Positions 55,746-63,765 of a stretch of DNA of 64,000 bases are shown here, in pieces. The first letter of the stretch is position 1. Each line of letters opens with the position of its first letter. Position numbers and translations under genes: made by a program. The notes below the pieces were generated by a model. The model was not told where the DNA came from. It was given only the letters and a program-made list of their open reading frames with translations, and ran no database searches. This stretch comes from Streptomyces viridochromogenes DSM 40736 (GTDB lineage: Bacteria > Actinomycetota > Actinomycetes > Streptomycetales > Streptomycetaceae): NCBI RefSeq assembly GCF_000158955.1, contig NZ_GG657757.1:8432854-8496853 (forward strand). Reading direction: 5' to 3'.

Positions 55746-57604
55746 GGTGACACCTCCGTCATCGCCGCCCCCTCGGACGGCCCGGCGGCGTCGGGAAGGT
55801 AGCCCGTGGCCTGGAGTGCGAAGAGCCGCGCGTACTCGCCGCCCGCCGCCAGCAGCCGCGCATGATCGCCACGCTCGACGACGCGCCCGCCGGAGAGGAC
55901 GGCGATGACGTCGGCATGGCGGAGCGAGCCCATCCGGTGGGAGATCAGGATGCTGGTCCGGCCCCGGCGGTGCCGCGCGAGCGAGGTGTGGATCTCGTAC
56001 TCGGCCTCGGCGTCCAGTCGCGCCGAGGGCTCGTCGAGGATCATCAGGTCCCGCTTGCCCCGCAGGAAGGCACGTGCCAGGGCCAGACGCTGGCTCTGCC
56101 CGCCGGACAGCAGCACACCCGACTCGGGGCCGTCCTTGTCGCCCTCCATGAAGAACGTCCTGGTGAGCGGTGTCTGATAGCCCTTCGGCAGCTTCTCTAG
56201 GGTGTCGTGCGCCCCGGCCCGCCGCGCAGCCGACACGATCTGCTCCTCGTCGTCGAGCGCGCCCAGGTCCCCCAGCGCGATGTTCTCGGCCGCCGTCAGG
56301 TCGTACTGCACGAAGTCCTGGAACACCGCGGTGATCCGGTCGCGCAGCTCCGCCGGATCGACCTCGCGCAGGTCGACACCGTCCCACAGGATGGTGCCCC
56401 GGGTCGGATCGTAGAAGCGGCAGAGCAGCTTGACCAGCGTCGTCTTGCCCGCCCCGTTGAGGCCTACCAGGGCTGTCGAACTGCCCTGGGGAATGGTCAG
56501 GTTGACGCCCCTGAGAACCCACGGATGGCGGTCGGAGTACCGGAACCACACGTCGCGCAGCTCGATGCCCCGGCGCAGGGCGGGCAGCGGCCGGGGATCC
56601 GGCGCGAGCACCAGGTCCGGCGGGGCCTCGATCACGTACCGGTAGTGGCTGAAGATCAGCAGTGACTCGCCGGCACGGGCCGCCTCGTGCGCCAGCGCGG
56701 CGAAGGCGGACTGGGTACCGGCGATGGCGGAGACGAGGAGCGTGACGTCACCCGCCGACAACTCGCCCCGGTACGTCGCGCGCACCGCCCACAGCAGACT
56801 CCCGCCCGTCATCAGCGCGGCGAGCAGCCCGAGGCCCGACTGTACGGCGACCTCGCGGCGGTCCACGGCCCGGCGGGCCGCGTTGGCCGTCCGCCGCTCG
56901 GCGAGCATCCGGTCCCGCAGGAAGCCACCGATGGCGAAGAGGCGCACCTCCTTGGCCGCCTCGGCGTCCGCCAGGAGACCGCCGTAGAACCACTCCCGCC
57001 GCTCCGCCGCCCCGACTCGCCAGGCCACGCCGGCCCGCCGACGCGACAGGGCGATCTCCGCGCAGAGCGTCGGCACTCCGGCGGCGGCCACCAGGACGGT
57101 CAGTACCGGGTTCAGCACCAGCAGGGAACCCAGGAAGCCGGTGACCGTGATCGCGGACCGCGCCAGGCCGAGTGCCGCGTTCATCACCTGGGCGGGGAGG
57201 CGGCCGCCGCCCTGCCGGGCCAGTTGCAGCCGGTCCAGGAAGTCCGGGTCCTCGAAGCGGCTCAAGCCGGGGAAGCCCGCCGCCTTGGTGAAGAGCCGGG
57301 CGTCGGCGCGCAGTGCCGTACGCCGGTCCACCTCCGCGGACAGGTAGCGGCACACGTGCGGCAGCAGGGCGGCGACAGCGCCGACGGCCGTGAGGCCGAG
57401 CGCCGGGACGAGCAGCGCGCTCATCCCCGCGTCCGATCCCAGGTTGTCCAGCACCGACTTCATCAACCACGCCGAGGCGACCGTCAGCAGACCGGCGGCC
57501 AGACTCAGCACGCTGTACAGCACGCATGCGAGCGGAGCGGCTCCGGCCGCCAGGGTGGCGGCCAGCAGCAGCCCGCCCCGGCGCGCCGGCACGGATCGAT
57601 TCAT
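55742..57604 (-). CDS. ABC transporter, fused permease and ATPase (peptide-exporter type)
   Basis: 620 residues. Five to six transmembrane helices in residues 1-310, then the nucleotide-binding domain: Walker A GLNGAGKTT (381-389), signature LLSGGQSQRLALARAF, Walker B RDLMILDEPSARLDAE and ISHRMGSLRHAD. No C39 peptidase domain is present; processing may instead fall to the adjacent S26 peptidase. Start ATG 57604 overlaps the thioredoxin-like gene stop (ATGA). NBD insert FFMEGDKDGPESGVLLSGG is a feature of exporters in RiPP-like clusters. Confidence 0.9.
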   Translation of the reverse strand: MNRSVPARRGGLLLAATLAAGAAPLACVLYSVLSLAAGLLTVASAWLMKSVLDNLGSDAGMSALLVPALGLTAVGAVAALLPHVCRYLSAEVDRRTALRADARLFTKAAGFPGLSRFEDPDFLDRLQLARQGGGRLPAQVMNAALGLARSAITVTGFLGSLLVLNPVLTVLVAAAGVPTLCAEIALSRRRAGVAWRVGAAERREWFYGGLLADAEAAKEVRLFAIGGFLRDRMLAERRTANAARRAVDRREVAVQSGLGLLAALMTGGSLLWAVRATYRGELSAGDVTLLVSAIAGTQSAFAALAHEAARAGESLLIFSHYRYVIEAPPDLVLAPDPRPLPALRRGIELRDVWFRYSDRHPWVLRGVNLTIPQGSSTALVGLNGAGKTTLVKLLCRFYDPTRGTILWDGVDLREVDPAELRDRITAVFQDFVQYDLTAAENIALGDLGALDDEEQIVSAARRAGAHDTLEKLPKGYQTPLTRTFFMEGDKDGPESGVLLSGGQSQRLALARAFLRGKRDLMILDEPSARLDAEAEYEIHTSLARHRRGRTSILISHRMGSLRHADVIAVLSGGRVVERGDHARLLAAGGEYARLFALQATGYLPDAAGPSEGAAMTEVSP

Positions 57605-58143
57605 CGCGCGGCCGTCTCCCGAGCCAGGTCCACGACAAAACCGGTGACGACGGTACGGTCCCGGTCCGAGCTGACGCGCAGTGTCGTGGGGAACGCGTCC
57701 ACGCGCAGGGCCGCGCACACCGGCCCGCCTCTCGGCTCCACGACGACCCGGGTCACCGGGCTCAGCTCCTGGACGAAGCGCTCGCATTCCTCCGGTTCGC
57801 CGACGACGACGGCGAGCGTCCGGTCCCGTCCGCCGGGCTCGGCGGCCGCGTACGCGACGAGTTCGGGCAGCTTTTGCCGGCACGGCTCGCAGGTGGGGGA
57901 GAGGAAGGCGATCAGTGCCCCGTCCGGCAGCGAGGCCCGGCTGACCGGTGCCCCGTCCACCGCCACAGCGGTGAAGGCGGGCAGTTCCTCTCCGGGACGC
58001 AACGGCGTCATCCCCCTGCCCGGCGCCCCCGCGCGCCCGGCCGGACCGTACTCCCGCAGCTTCTTGATCACTCCGATGGTGAGCAGCAGATCCACTGCGC
58101 ACAGGGTGCCGACGAGCACCACTGCCGAGGCCAGAGCAGCCAT
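57601..58143 (-). CDS. Membrane-anchored thioredoxin-like (TlpA/MauD type) protein
   Basis: 180 residues. One N-terminal transmembrane helix (ALASAVVLVGTLCAVDLLLTIGVI), then a thioredoxin fold with LIAFLSPTCEPCRQKLPEL (Cys85 and Cys88 of CxxC). The ATG at 58143 has GAGAGG six bases upstream; a GTG at 58161 is also in frame. It faces outside and should reduce or form disulfides in an exported protein, working with the MauE-like gene next to it. Confidence 0.85.
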   Translation of the reverse strand: MAALASAVVLVGTLCAVDLLLTIGVIKKLREYGPAGRAGAPGRGMTPLRPGEELPAFTAVAVDGAPVSRASLPDGALIAFLSPTCEPCRQKLPELVAYAAAEPGGRDRTLAVVVGEPEECERFVQELSPVTRVVVEPRGGPVCAALRVDAFPTTLRVSSDRDRTVVTGFVVDLARETAAR

Positions 58144-58161
58144 CCAGCACCTCTCAGTCAC

Positions 58162-58707
58162 TCAGTCATGAAAAGGGGCAACGGGCCGGAACAGACTCAC
58201 CAGGTCCTCCGCCACGGTGACCAGGCCACCGGCAACCGCGCCCGCGCACCACGCCACCGCGACCATCCCGGCGTCCGAACCGCCGGCCGGGCCGGTCACC
58301 ACCGCCGCCGCCCCCACCCCGGCGAGGGACGCCAGCAGCCCGTTCCGTACGACGTGCGCCCGGCCCAGTGGTTCCGCTGAGCGTCCGAAGCACCGGCAGC
58401 GCACGGTGGTTCACCTGCTCACCGACCGGGCGACTACCACGGCGAACACGGCGAGAAGCGCGGTGGCGGCCAGCAAACCCGCCAGTGCCGCCGGGGCGTA
58501 CGGCAGGATCAGCGCGAGACAGACGGCGCCCTCCACCGCGACCATCGCGGAAGCCACCGCCCGCACGGCTGCCCCGGGCACCACGGCGAGGGGCCGCAAC
58601 GAGTCGGCGAAGGCGGAGAACGCCCCGGCCCTGCCGACCTTGCCGGCCACGGCGATGAGGAACACGGCGGTGAGCAGCCCGCGCACGCCGTGAGCGAAGT
58701 AGTTCAT
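58162..58707 (-). pseudogene. MauE/DoxX-like redox membrane protein split by an in-frame stop
   Basis: The first part (58707-58411, 98 residues) begins MNYFAHGVRGLLTAVFLIAV and has three transmembrane helices typical of MauE. It stops with ARSVSR-TGA. In the same frame, after ACC ACC, a GTG (58404) opens RCRCFGRSAEPLGRAHVVRNGLLASLAG, which is the conserved Cys-rich loop and last helices of MauE, ending at 58162. The join is exact and otherwise intact, so a single nonsense change has split the gene. Either the gene is recently inactivated, the TGA is read through, or ribosomes reinitiate at the GTG to make two subunits. MauE proteins exchange electrons with MauD/TlpA partners. Confidence 0.7.
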
Positions 58708-58836
58708 TGCCGCCTCTCTCAGGGCCCGGGGCCCGCCGGCCGGGTCCACCGCGCGGCCCTGCGCGATAGTCCGTCGTGCTCAGGAGGGAGGGCACACCGA
58801 GCGGTACGCCCTCCCCGGGTCATCGGTGCTCCGCCG

Positions 58837-59034
58837 TCAGCAGGGGCTCTCCGACGGTTCGCCCCACCAGCGGCAGTTCTTGCCCTTGTCGTTGCAGCAC
58901 CAGTCCTGGTAGCGGCCCTCCATGTTGCAACGCACGATGCACTGGAGCGCGTCCGCGTCGGCGGAGGGGAGGAACCGTTCCAGAAAAAGAAAGTGCCGAG
59001 ATTTCCGAGCCTGTTGAGCATGACCACTCCTCAT
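58837..59034 (-). CDS. Six-cysteine small protein, putative exported peptide
   Basis: 65 residues if begun at the ATG at 59034. A hydrophobic/basic N-terminal part (RKSRHFLFLERFLPSADADAL) is followed by a Cys-rich domain with Cys32, 36, 46, 47, 54 and 65 (spacing C-x3-C-x9-CC-x6-C-x10-C) and several Trp. The pattern CNMEGRYQDWCC recalls the light subunit of methylamine dehydrogenase, a disulfide-rich small protein whose folding needs MauE and MauD. The best ribosome site (GAGGAG) serves an ATG at 59021 in another frame that leads into the same domain only if one T were added in the T5 run at 58984-58988. The start is therefore uncertain. Strong candidate substrate for the neighbouring redox and export genes. 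Confidence 0.55.
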   Translation of the reverse strand: MRSGHAQQARKSRHFLFLERFLPSADADALQCIVRCNMEGRYQDWCCNDKGKNCRWWGEPSESPC

Positions 59035-59118
59035 AGTCCGGACCCGACCCGATGAGCGGGCGGGATGAACGGTGATGAGTCTGGGGTGGGGTGAGCATGG
59101 GTTCAACGCTGGAACGGT

Positions 59119-59147
59119 GTTCCGACACGTTCCGAACGTGTTCCGAC
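59119..59147 (+). repeat. Phased GTTCCGA repeats in the sigma factor/peptide spacer
   Basis: GTTCCGAC (59119-59126), GTTCCGAA (59129-59136) and GTTCCGAC (59140-59147) recur every 10-11 bp, one helical turn. Around the centre the 17-base palindrome ACACGTTCCGAACGTGT (59125-59141) is perfect. On the reverse strand the same bases give three GGAAC boxes, the core of ECF sigma -35 elements. A further GTTCCGGAC lies at 59193-59201. Likely operator or ECF promoter region between the Cys-rich peptide gene and the sigma factor gene. Confidence 0.6.
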
Positions 59148-59472
59148 CCGCGGGCCTGGTGAGAGGGCCTGTCCGGGACGCTCCGCAGGCTCGTTCCGGA
59201 CGCCGACAGCACACACCTCCGGACGGGCACGAAGGTTCGAGCAGCCGTCAGGGGGAAGGGGAGAGGCAAGAAACAGAGCATTCCGGCAGCCTCCGAGCGG
59301 TGCTCTCGAAGGCCCCCCGGGTGTCCTCAAATCCTCCGGGCCCGAAAACTCTGTATGGGCATTGAGCCTCAGAGAACTGCGGCAGGCAGGTGAATCTGTC
59401 AGACGCACGGCTTCGGACCGGATGCGCCTCCCACAGAAGAGGGCCAGTGTCGAGCTGAGCCGAGGAGGCGCG

Positions 59473-60084
59473 ATGGGCAGGGGAACCGGAGCTCAGAGGG
59501 AAGGTGACACGCGAGGTCGGCGAAGCAGGTCCACGGACGACCCCGGACTGAACCAGCTGCTCGTCCGAGCCGCGGACGGCGACGAACAGGCCTTTGCCGG
59601 TGTGTACGACGCCCTGGCGGACCGGGTGATGGGGCTGGTCTGCCGTGTGGTGCGGGACAAGGCCCAGGCGGAGGAGGTGACCCAGGACGTGATGGTGGAG
59701 GTGTGGCGGACCGCCGACCGGTTCCATCCGGCGCGCGGAGCCGCCCGGAACTGGGTGCTCACCCTCGCGCACCGCCGCGCGGTGGACCGGGTACGGTCCG
59801 TCTCCGCGAACCGCGCCCGCGAGCTGCGCGCTGCCGTCCGGGAACAGGAACGCTCCTTCGACACCGTGGCCGAAGAGGTCGAGGTGCGGGAGGAGCAGCG
59901 TGTCGTCTTCCGCTGTCTGGCCCTGCTCTCCCGCGAACTGAGACTTCCCCTGGTGCTGGCCTACTACGAAGGACTGACCTACGCGGAGGTCGCGGAAGCC
60001 CTCTCGACGCCTGAGGGCACCATCAAGTCGCGGATGCGTCAGGGGCTTCAGCGCCTGCACGACTGCCTGGAGGCCGGCTCGTGA
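59473..60084 (+). CDS. ECF sigma factor (SigK-like)
   Basis: 203 residues. Sigma2 region (LLVRAADGDEQAFAGVYDALADRVMGLVCRVVRDKAQAEEVTQDVMVEVWRTADRF) and sigma4 region (LALLSRELRLPLVLAYYEGLTYAEVAEALSTPEGTIKSRMRQGLQRL) with an RNA polymerase-binding profile of the SigK/ECF19 group. The ATG at 59473 follows GGAGG. It overlaps the anti-sigma gene start (GTGA). It is divergent from the Cys-rich peptide/MauE/ABC cluster and may drive it. Confidence 0.92.
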   Translation: MGRGTGAQREGDTRGRRSRSTDDPGLNQLLVRAADGDEQAFAGVYDALADRVMGLVCRVVRDKAQAEEVTQDVMVEVWRTADRFHPARGAARNWVLTLAHRRAVDRVRSVSANRARELRAAVREQERSFDTVAEEVEVREEQRVVFRCLALLSRELRLPLVLAYYEGLTYAEVAEALSTPEGTIKSRMRQGLQRLHDCLEAGS

Positions 60085-60824
60085 ACCTTGCCGACGACCC
60101 CCACCTCGATGTCGGCGCGCACGTGCTGAACGCCCTGCCGGCCGGTGAGGCAGCCGCCTTCGAGAACCACCTGGCGGCATGTTCCCAGTGCCGCCTGGAG
60201 GCCGAGCAGCTGTCCGAGGCGGCCGTGGGGCTGGGAGCGGCCGAGACGAACGCGCCCTCCGCGGACCTGCGCCGCCGGGTGCTCGGCCAGATCGCCACCG
60301 TGCGGCAGGACCGGCCCGTCGCGCTCGAGTCCCGGCGCCGGCGCCGCCTCCGAAGCGGACTCGGGCTGGCGCTGGCCGCGTCCGTGGCGGGGGCCGTGGC
60401 CCTCGGAGGTGTCGCCTGGTGGCAGAGCTCGGAGGCCGACACGGCGCGTGAGCAGTCCGCCGAGGTCCGCGCCGGCTACCGGGACATCGCCGGTGTCCTG
60501 GCCGCACACGACGCCACGATCAGCACCGAGAAACTCGCGGGTGGCGGGACCGCCAGTGTGGTCGCCTCCCGGGCAGAGGGCCGCGCCGCGTTCATCGCGG
60601 ACGGGCTGCCACGGCTGACCGACGACCAGGTCTACGAACTCTGGTTCGACGAATCGGGGCAGTACCGGCCGACGGGGCTGGTGTCCGCTGCGGGCGGGCA
60701 TCAGGCACACCTTCTGGACGGGCGCATGGAGCGGGCCACCGCCGTCTGTGTCACGGTGGAACCGGCAGGAGGCTCCCAGCACCCCACCACCGAACCCATC
60801 GGCGTCATCTCCGTCCCCGCGTGA
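60081..60824 (+). CDS. RskA-type zinc anti-sigma factor
   Basis: 247 residues. The N-terminal ZAS module has HLAACSQCRLEAEQL (HxxxCxxC) with an earlier His, one transmembrane helix (SGLGLALAASVAGAVALGGVAWW) and an extracellular RskA domain (IAGVLAAHDATIS, YELWFDESGQYRPTGLV). It should hold the preceding sigma factor inactive until an envelope or redox signal triggers release. Start GTG overlaps the sigma gene stop. Confidence 0.92.
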   Translation: MNLADDPHLDVGAHVLNALPAGEAAAFENHLAACSQCRLEAEQLSEAAVGLGAAETNAPSADLRRRVLGQIATVRQDRPVALESRRRRRLRSGLGLALAASVAGAVALGGVAWWQSSEADTAREQSAEVRAGYRDIAGVLAAHDATISTEKLAGGGTASVVASRAEGRAAFIADGLPRLTDDQVYELWFDESGQYRPTGLVSAAGGHQAHLLDGRMERATAVCVTVEPAGGSQHPTTEPIGVISVPA

Positions 60825-60900
60825 CGACACCTGCCCCCGTGACAACACCGGGCCGCTCACCGCATCGGCCCGCGCCGCGCCTGTCGTTCGGCCCGCCGCG

Positions 60901-61635
60901 TCACCTCTCGGCCGACGTGACAGCCACCGCGACGGCAGCCGCGCACTCCGCCCCCACCGCCACGTCGTCGACCGCCCAGCCCGGCACCCGGCGAGGCCCG
61001 TGCGGGCAGGCGCCGAGGTGGTCGGAGCGGAGGTCCCATCCGAGTCCCGTGCCGAGCCCTTTCAGGTAGGCCTCCTTGCGTGTCCACACGCGGGCGAAGG
61101 CGGCGGGGCGCCGGTTTGGCGGACACGCGGCGAGTTCGTCGGCCTCCCGGGGATGCAGCGTCGTCGTGAGGGCGGCGACGACTTCAGGGTCGGGCAGCCG
61201 CTCGATGTCCACGCCGACCGCCGTGTCCGCGAAGGCGAAAAGGCAGAGACCGGGGGTACGGGAGACGGAGAAGCACAGGGACACCCCGGGCACGTCGGGA
61301 CGGCCGTGCGGTGCCCGGCACACGGGGCAGGGCCGCCGAACCAGCGGCACGTCCGACGGCTCGATGCCGAGGTAGGCGCCGAGGAGCAGACGCAGGCACA
61401 CGTGGGCGACCCGGTAGCCGTCCCGGTCCGCCACCCGGTGAAGCGCCGCAGCCCGCGCCCGTTCCCCGCCGTCCAGCAGCGCGTCGGCGAGCGGGGCCAC
61501 GGCGCCGCTGAGGTCCTCCACGCGCCCCAGCCACAGCCGGGGCCGGCCGGGGCGAGGCGGCTCAGGGAGCCGGGCCCAGGCGCCGGGGGTGAGCCGCTCG
61601 GGACGCAGGGCCGATCTCACCGTGAGGAGGCACAT
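60901..61635 (-). CDS. 4'-phosphopantetheinyl transferase (Sfp type)
   Basis: 244 residues. Signature boxes VGVDIERLPDPEVV and FARVWTRKEAYLKGLGTGLGWDL supply the Mg-binding Asp/Glu and the conserved Lys. The front has RVADRDGYRVAHVCLRLLLGAYL. It transfers the phosphopantetheine arm of CoA to carrier proteins of NRPS or PKS. The ATG at 61635 has GAGGG upstream; nothing recognisable precedes it in frame. It adjoins the SbnA/SbnB genes, supporting a biosynthetic-cluster role. Confidence 0.9.
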   Translation of the reverse strand: MCLLTVRSALRPERLTPGAWARLPEPPRPGRPRLWLGRVEDLSGAVAPLADALLDGGERARAAALHRVADRDGYRVAHVCLRLLLGAYLGIEPSDVPLVRRPCPVCRAPHGRPDVPGVSLCFSVSRTPGLCLFAFADTAVGVDIERLPDPEVVAALTTTLHPREADELAACPPNRRPAAFARVWTRKEAYLKGLGTGLGWDLRSDHLGACPHGPRRVPGWAVDDVAVGAECAAAVAVAVTSAER

Positions 61636-61648
61636 GGCCCGGCCGCCC

Positions 61649-62656
61649 TCAGTCGGAGGCCGCCCGCACAGCACGCGGGTCCGCCGTACCCTCACCCTGC
61701 GACGGGGCGAGCGTGTCGCCGCCGTAGAGGGCCTGCACCCAGTTGCTCTGGTAGATCGTGTCGAGATAGCGCTCACCGAGGTCCGGGGCGATCGCGACGG
61801 GCGTGAGGCCCGGCGTTCCGTGCCGGGCGAGCCAACTCGTCGCCCCGCTGACGACCGTGCCGGTCGAGCCGCCGAACAGGAAGCCCCGCCTCGCCATGCT
61901 CCGGCAGGTTCGGATGGCATCGGCCTCCTCGACGCGGACCGCCTCGTCGACGTAGCTCTCGTCGAGCAGGGGAGGCCGGACGCTCATGCCCAGGCCGGGG
62001 ATCATCCGCCGACCGGGCGGGTCGCCGAAGATGGCGGAGCCGACGCTGTCCACCGCGACGATCCGCACCGGCCGGTGCCAGGAGCGGAACCAGCGGGCGC
62101 AGCCCATCAGCGTGCCGGTCGTGCCGACGCCGACGAACAGCACATCCAGGAGCGGGAACCAGCGGGCGATGGCCGGGGCCGTCCTGAAGTAGTGCGCCCT
62201 CCAGTTGTCGGGGTTCGTGTACTGACTCAGCCACACATAGCGGTCGTCCGAGGCGCACAGACCGCGCAGGTGGGCCAGCCGCGCGCCCAGAAGCCCGCCG
62301 GTGGCGTGCTCGTCGGAGACGACGTGGACCTGACTGCCCAGGGCCTCCATCATCAGCCGGGTGGCCAGGTTGCACCGGGAGTCCGTCACGCAGACGAAGC
62401 GGTAGCCCTTACTCGCCGCGATCATGCTCAGGGCCACACCGAGATTGCCGGAGGAGGACTCGACCAGGATCGAGTCCCGCCTGAGGGTTCCGCTCCGTTC
62501 GGCGGCCTCCACCATCTCGGTGGCGGCCTTCAGCTTGATGGAACCGGCGAAGTTGAAGCCCTCGCACTTGAGGAAGAGCCGGTGTCCCGTCATCGGCTCG
62601 AGGTCGACGTACAGGTCCTCCTCGTTGAAGGCGTGGGGGACGGATATGACAGGCAC
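61649..62656 (-). CDS. sbnA: PLP-dependent 2,3-diaminopropionate synthase SbnA
   Basis: 335 residues of the cysteine-synthase fold (type II PLP). The PLP Lys lies in FAGSIKLKAATEMV, the substrate loop in VESSSGNLGVALSMIAASKG, and the phosphate loop in GVGTTGTLMGC. It joins O-phosphoserine and glutamate to give N-(1-amino-1-carboxyl-2-ethyl)glutamate, first step to L-2,3-diaminopropionate. The GTG at 62656 lies six bases after GAGGAG. SbnB is the next gene upstream. Confidence 0.9.
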   Translation of the reverse strand: MPVISVPHAFNEEDLYVDLEPMTGHRLFLKCEGFNFAGSIKLKAATEMVEAAERSGTLRRDSILVESSSGNLGVALSMIAASKGYRFVCVTDSRCNLATRLMMEALGSQVHVVSDEHATGGLLGARLAHLRGLCASDDRYVWLSQYTNPDNWRAHYFRTAPAIARWFPLLDVLFVGVGTTGTLMGCARWFRSWHRPVRIVAVDSVGSAIFGDPPGRRMIPGLGMSVRPPLLDESYVDEAVRVEEADAIRTCRSMARRGFLFGGSTGTVVSGATSWLARHGTPGLTPVAIAPDLGERYLDTIYQSNWVQALYGGDTLAPSQGEGTADPRAVRAASD

Positions 62657-62697
62657 GATGTTCTCCTCGTACGCCGGACGCGGGGCGGGTTCCGTCC

Positions 62698-63765
62698 TCA
62701 GCCGTGCCGGCTCAGTTCGTGAAAGAAGTCGTCGATGACGTGCAGTTCGCCGGATCGGGCCACCTCGTCGTAGACGTAGCTGCCGACGGCGAGGTCCAGT
62801 ACGCCCAGGCCGAACGGCGAGAAGACCACCGGACGGTCCGCCGGGACCGTGACGCGGCCGTCCATCACGTCGTCCAGCGTGCCGAGCAGGAAGTCGCGGT
62901 TGCCGGTGAGGCGTTCGGTGAGGTGCGGCGAGGTCGAGGCCCTGAGGCAGTGGTCGATGTCGTCGACGACGTTGGTGGCGTCGAGCAGTACCTGCGGCGA
63001 GAGGTCGCGCAGCGACACGTGCAGGACCACCGGGTTGTGCCGGAACCACGACGGCTCGCTGATGTGCGGCCGGTCGGCGACCGTGGCGAAGACGATCAGG
63101 TCGCTGAGGCGGATGAGGTCCTCGGCGCTGCGGTGCACCGTGACGCGTCCGACGGCTCCGGACTGCTCCAGGTAGGTACGGAAGCCGGCCGCGCTGTCGG
63201 CGGACAGGTCGTGCACACCGATGGCGTCGAAGGACCAGCCGGTGCCCTCCAGATACGAGTGGATGTAGCGGGCGATCAGACCCGCCCCGACGAATCCCAG
63301 CCGGGCCGGGCGCGACCGTCCCCTGCTGAGCCGGTCGGCCGCCGAAGCGGCGGACGCCGCGGTCCTGGCGGCGCTGATGATCGAGCTCTCCATGCAGGCG
63401 AAGGGATAGCCCGTGGCGGGGTCGTTGAGGATGAGTACGGCGGAAGCCCGGGGGATGCCCGAGGCGACGTTGGCGGGGACGCTGGAGATCCATTTCAGGC
63501 CGTCGACCCCGCCGTCGCCGCCGAGCGAGGCGGGCAGGGCGATGATCCGCGACATCGGCCGGTCGGGGAAGCGCAGGAACGAGGACGGCGGGTTGACCGT
63601 ACGGCCGGCGCCGTGCAGACGGTACGTCGCCTCGACGACTTCCACGACGGTCTTCTCGCGGCCCTGCAGCACCTCCTTGACCTGGCTTCCGGGGATGACC
63701 GCGAAGGGCGGCACCGCGGGGGTGTCCGTCCGGGCGGTCTGCGGGACCGTGTGCACGGTGGTCAT
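62698..63765 (-). CDS. sbnB: SbnB-type dehydrogenase (ornithine cyclodeaminase family)
   Basis: 355 residues. The fold is ornithine cyclodeaminase/mu-crystallin: SSFLRFPDRPMSRIIALPASLG, GGVDGLKWISSVPANV, SAARTAASAASAADRLSR, and the Rossmann motif LGFVGAGLIARYIHSYL. SbnB oxidatively cleaves the SbnA product to L-2,3-diaminopropionate and 2-oxoglutarate with NAD. The ATG at 63765 overlaps the stop of the upstream hydroxylase gene by four bases. Confidence 0.9.
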   Translation of the reverse strand: MTTVHTVPQTARTDTPAVPPFAVIPGSQVKEVLQGREKTVVEVVEATYRLHGAGRTVNPPSSFLRFPDRPMSRIIALPASLGGDGGVDGLKWISSVPANVASGIPRASAVLILNDPATGYPFACMESSIISAARTAASAASAADRLSRGRSRPARLGFVGAGLIARYIHSYLEGTGWSFDAIGVHDLSADSAAGFRTYLEQSGAVGRVTVHRSAEDLIRLSDLIVFATVADRPHISEPSWFRHNPVVLHVSLRDLSPQVLLDATNVVDDIDHCLRASTSPHLTERLTGNRDFLLGTLDDVMDGRVTVPADRPVVFSPFGLGVLDLAVGSYVYDEVARSGELHVIDDFFHELSRHG

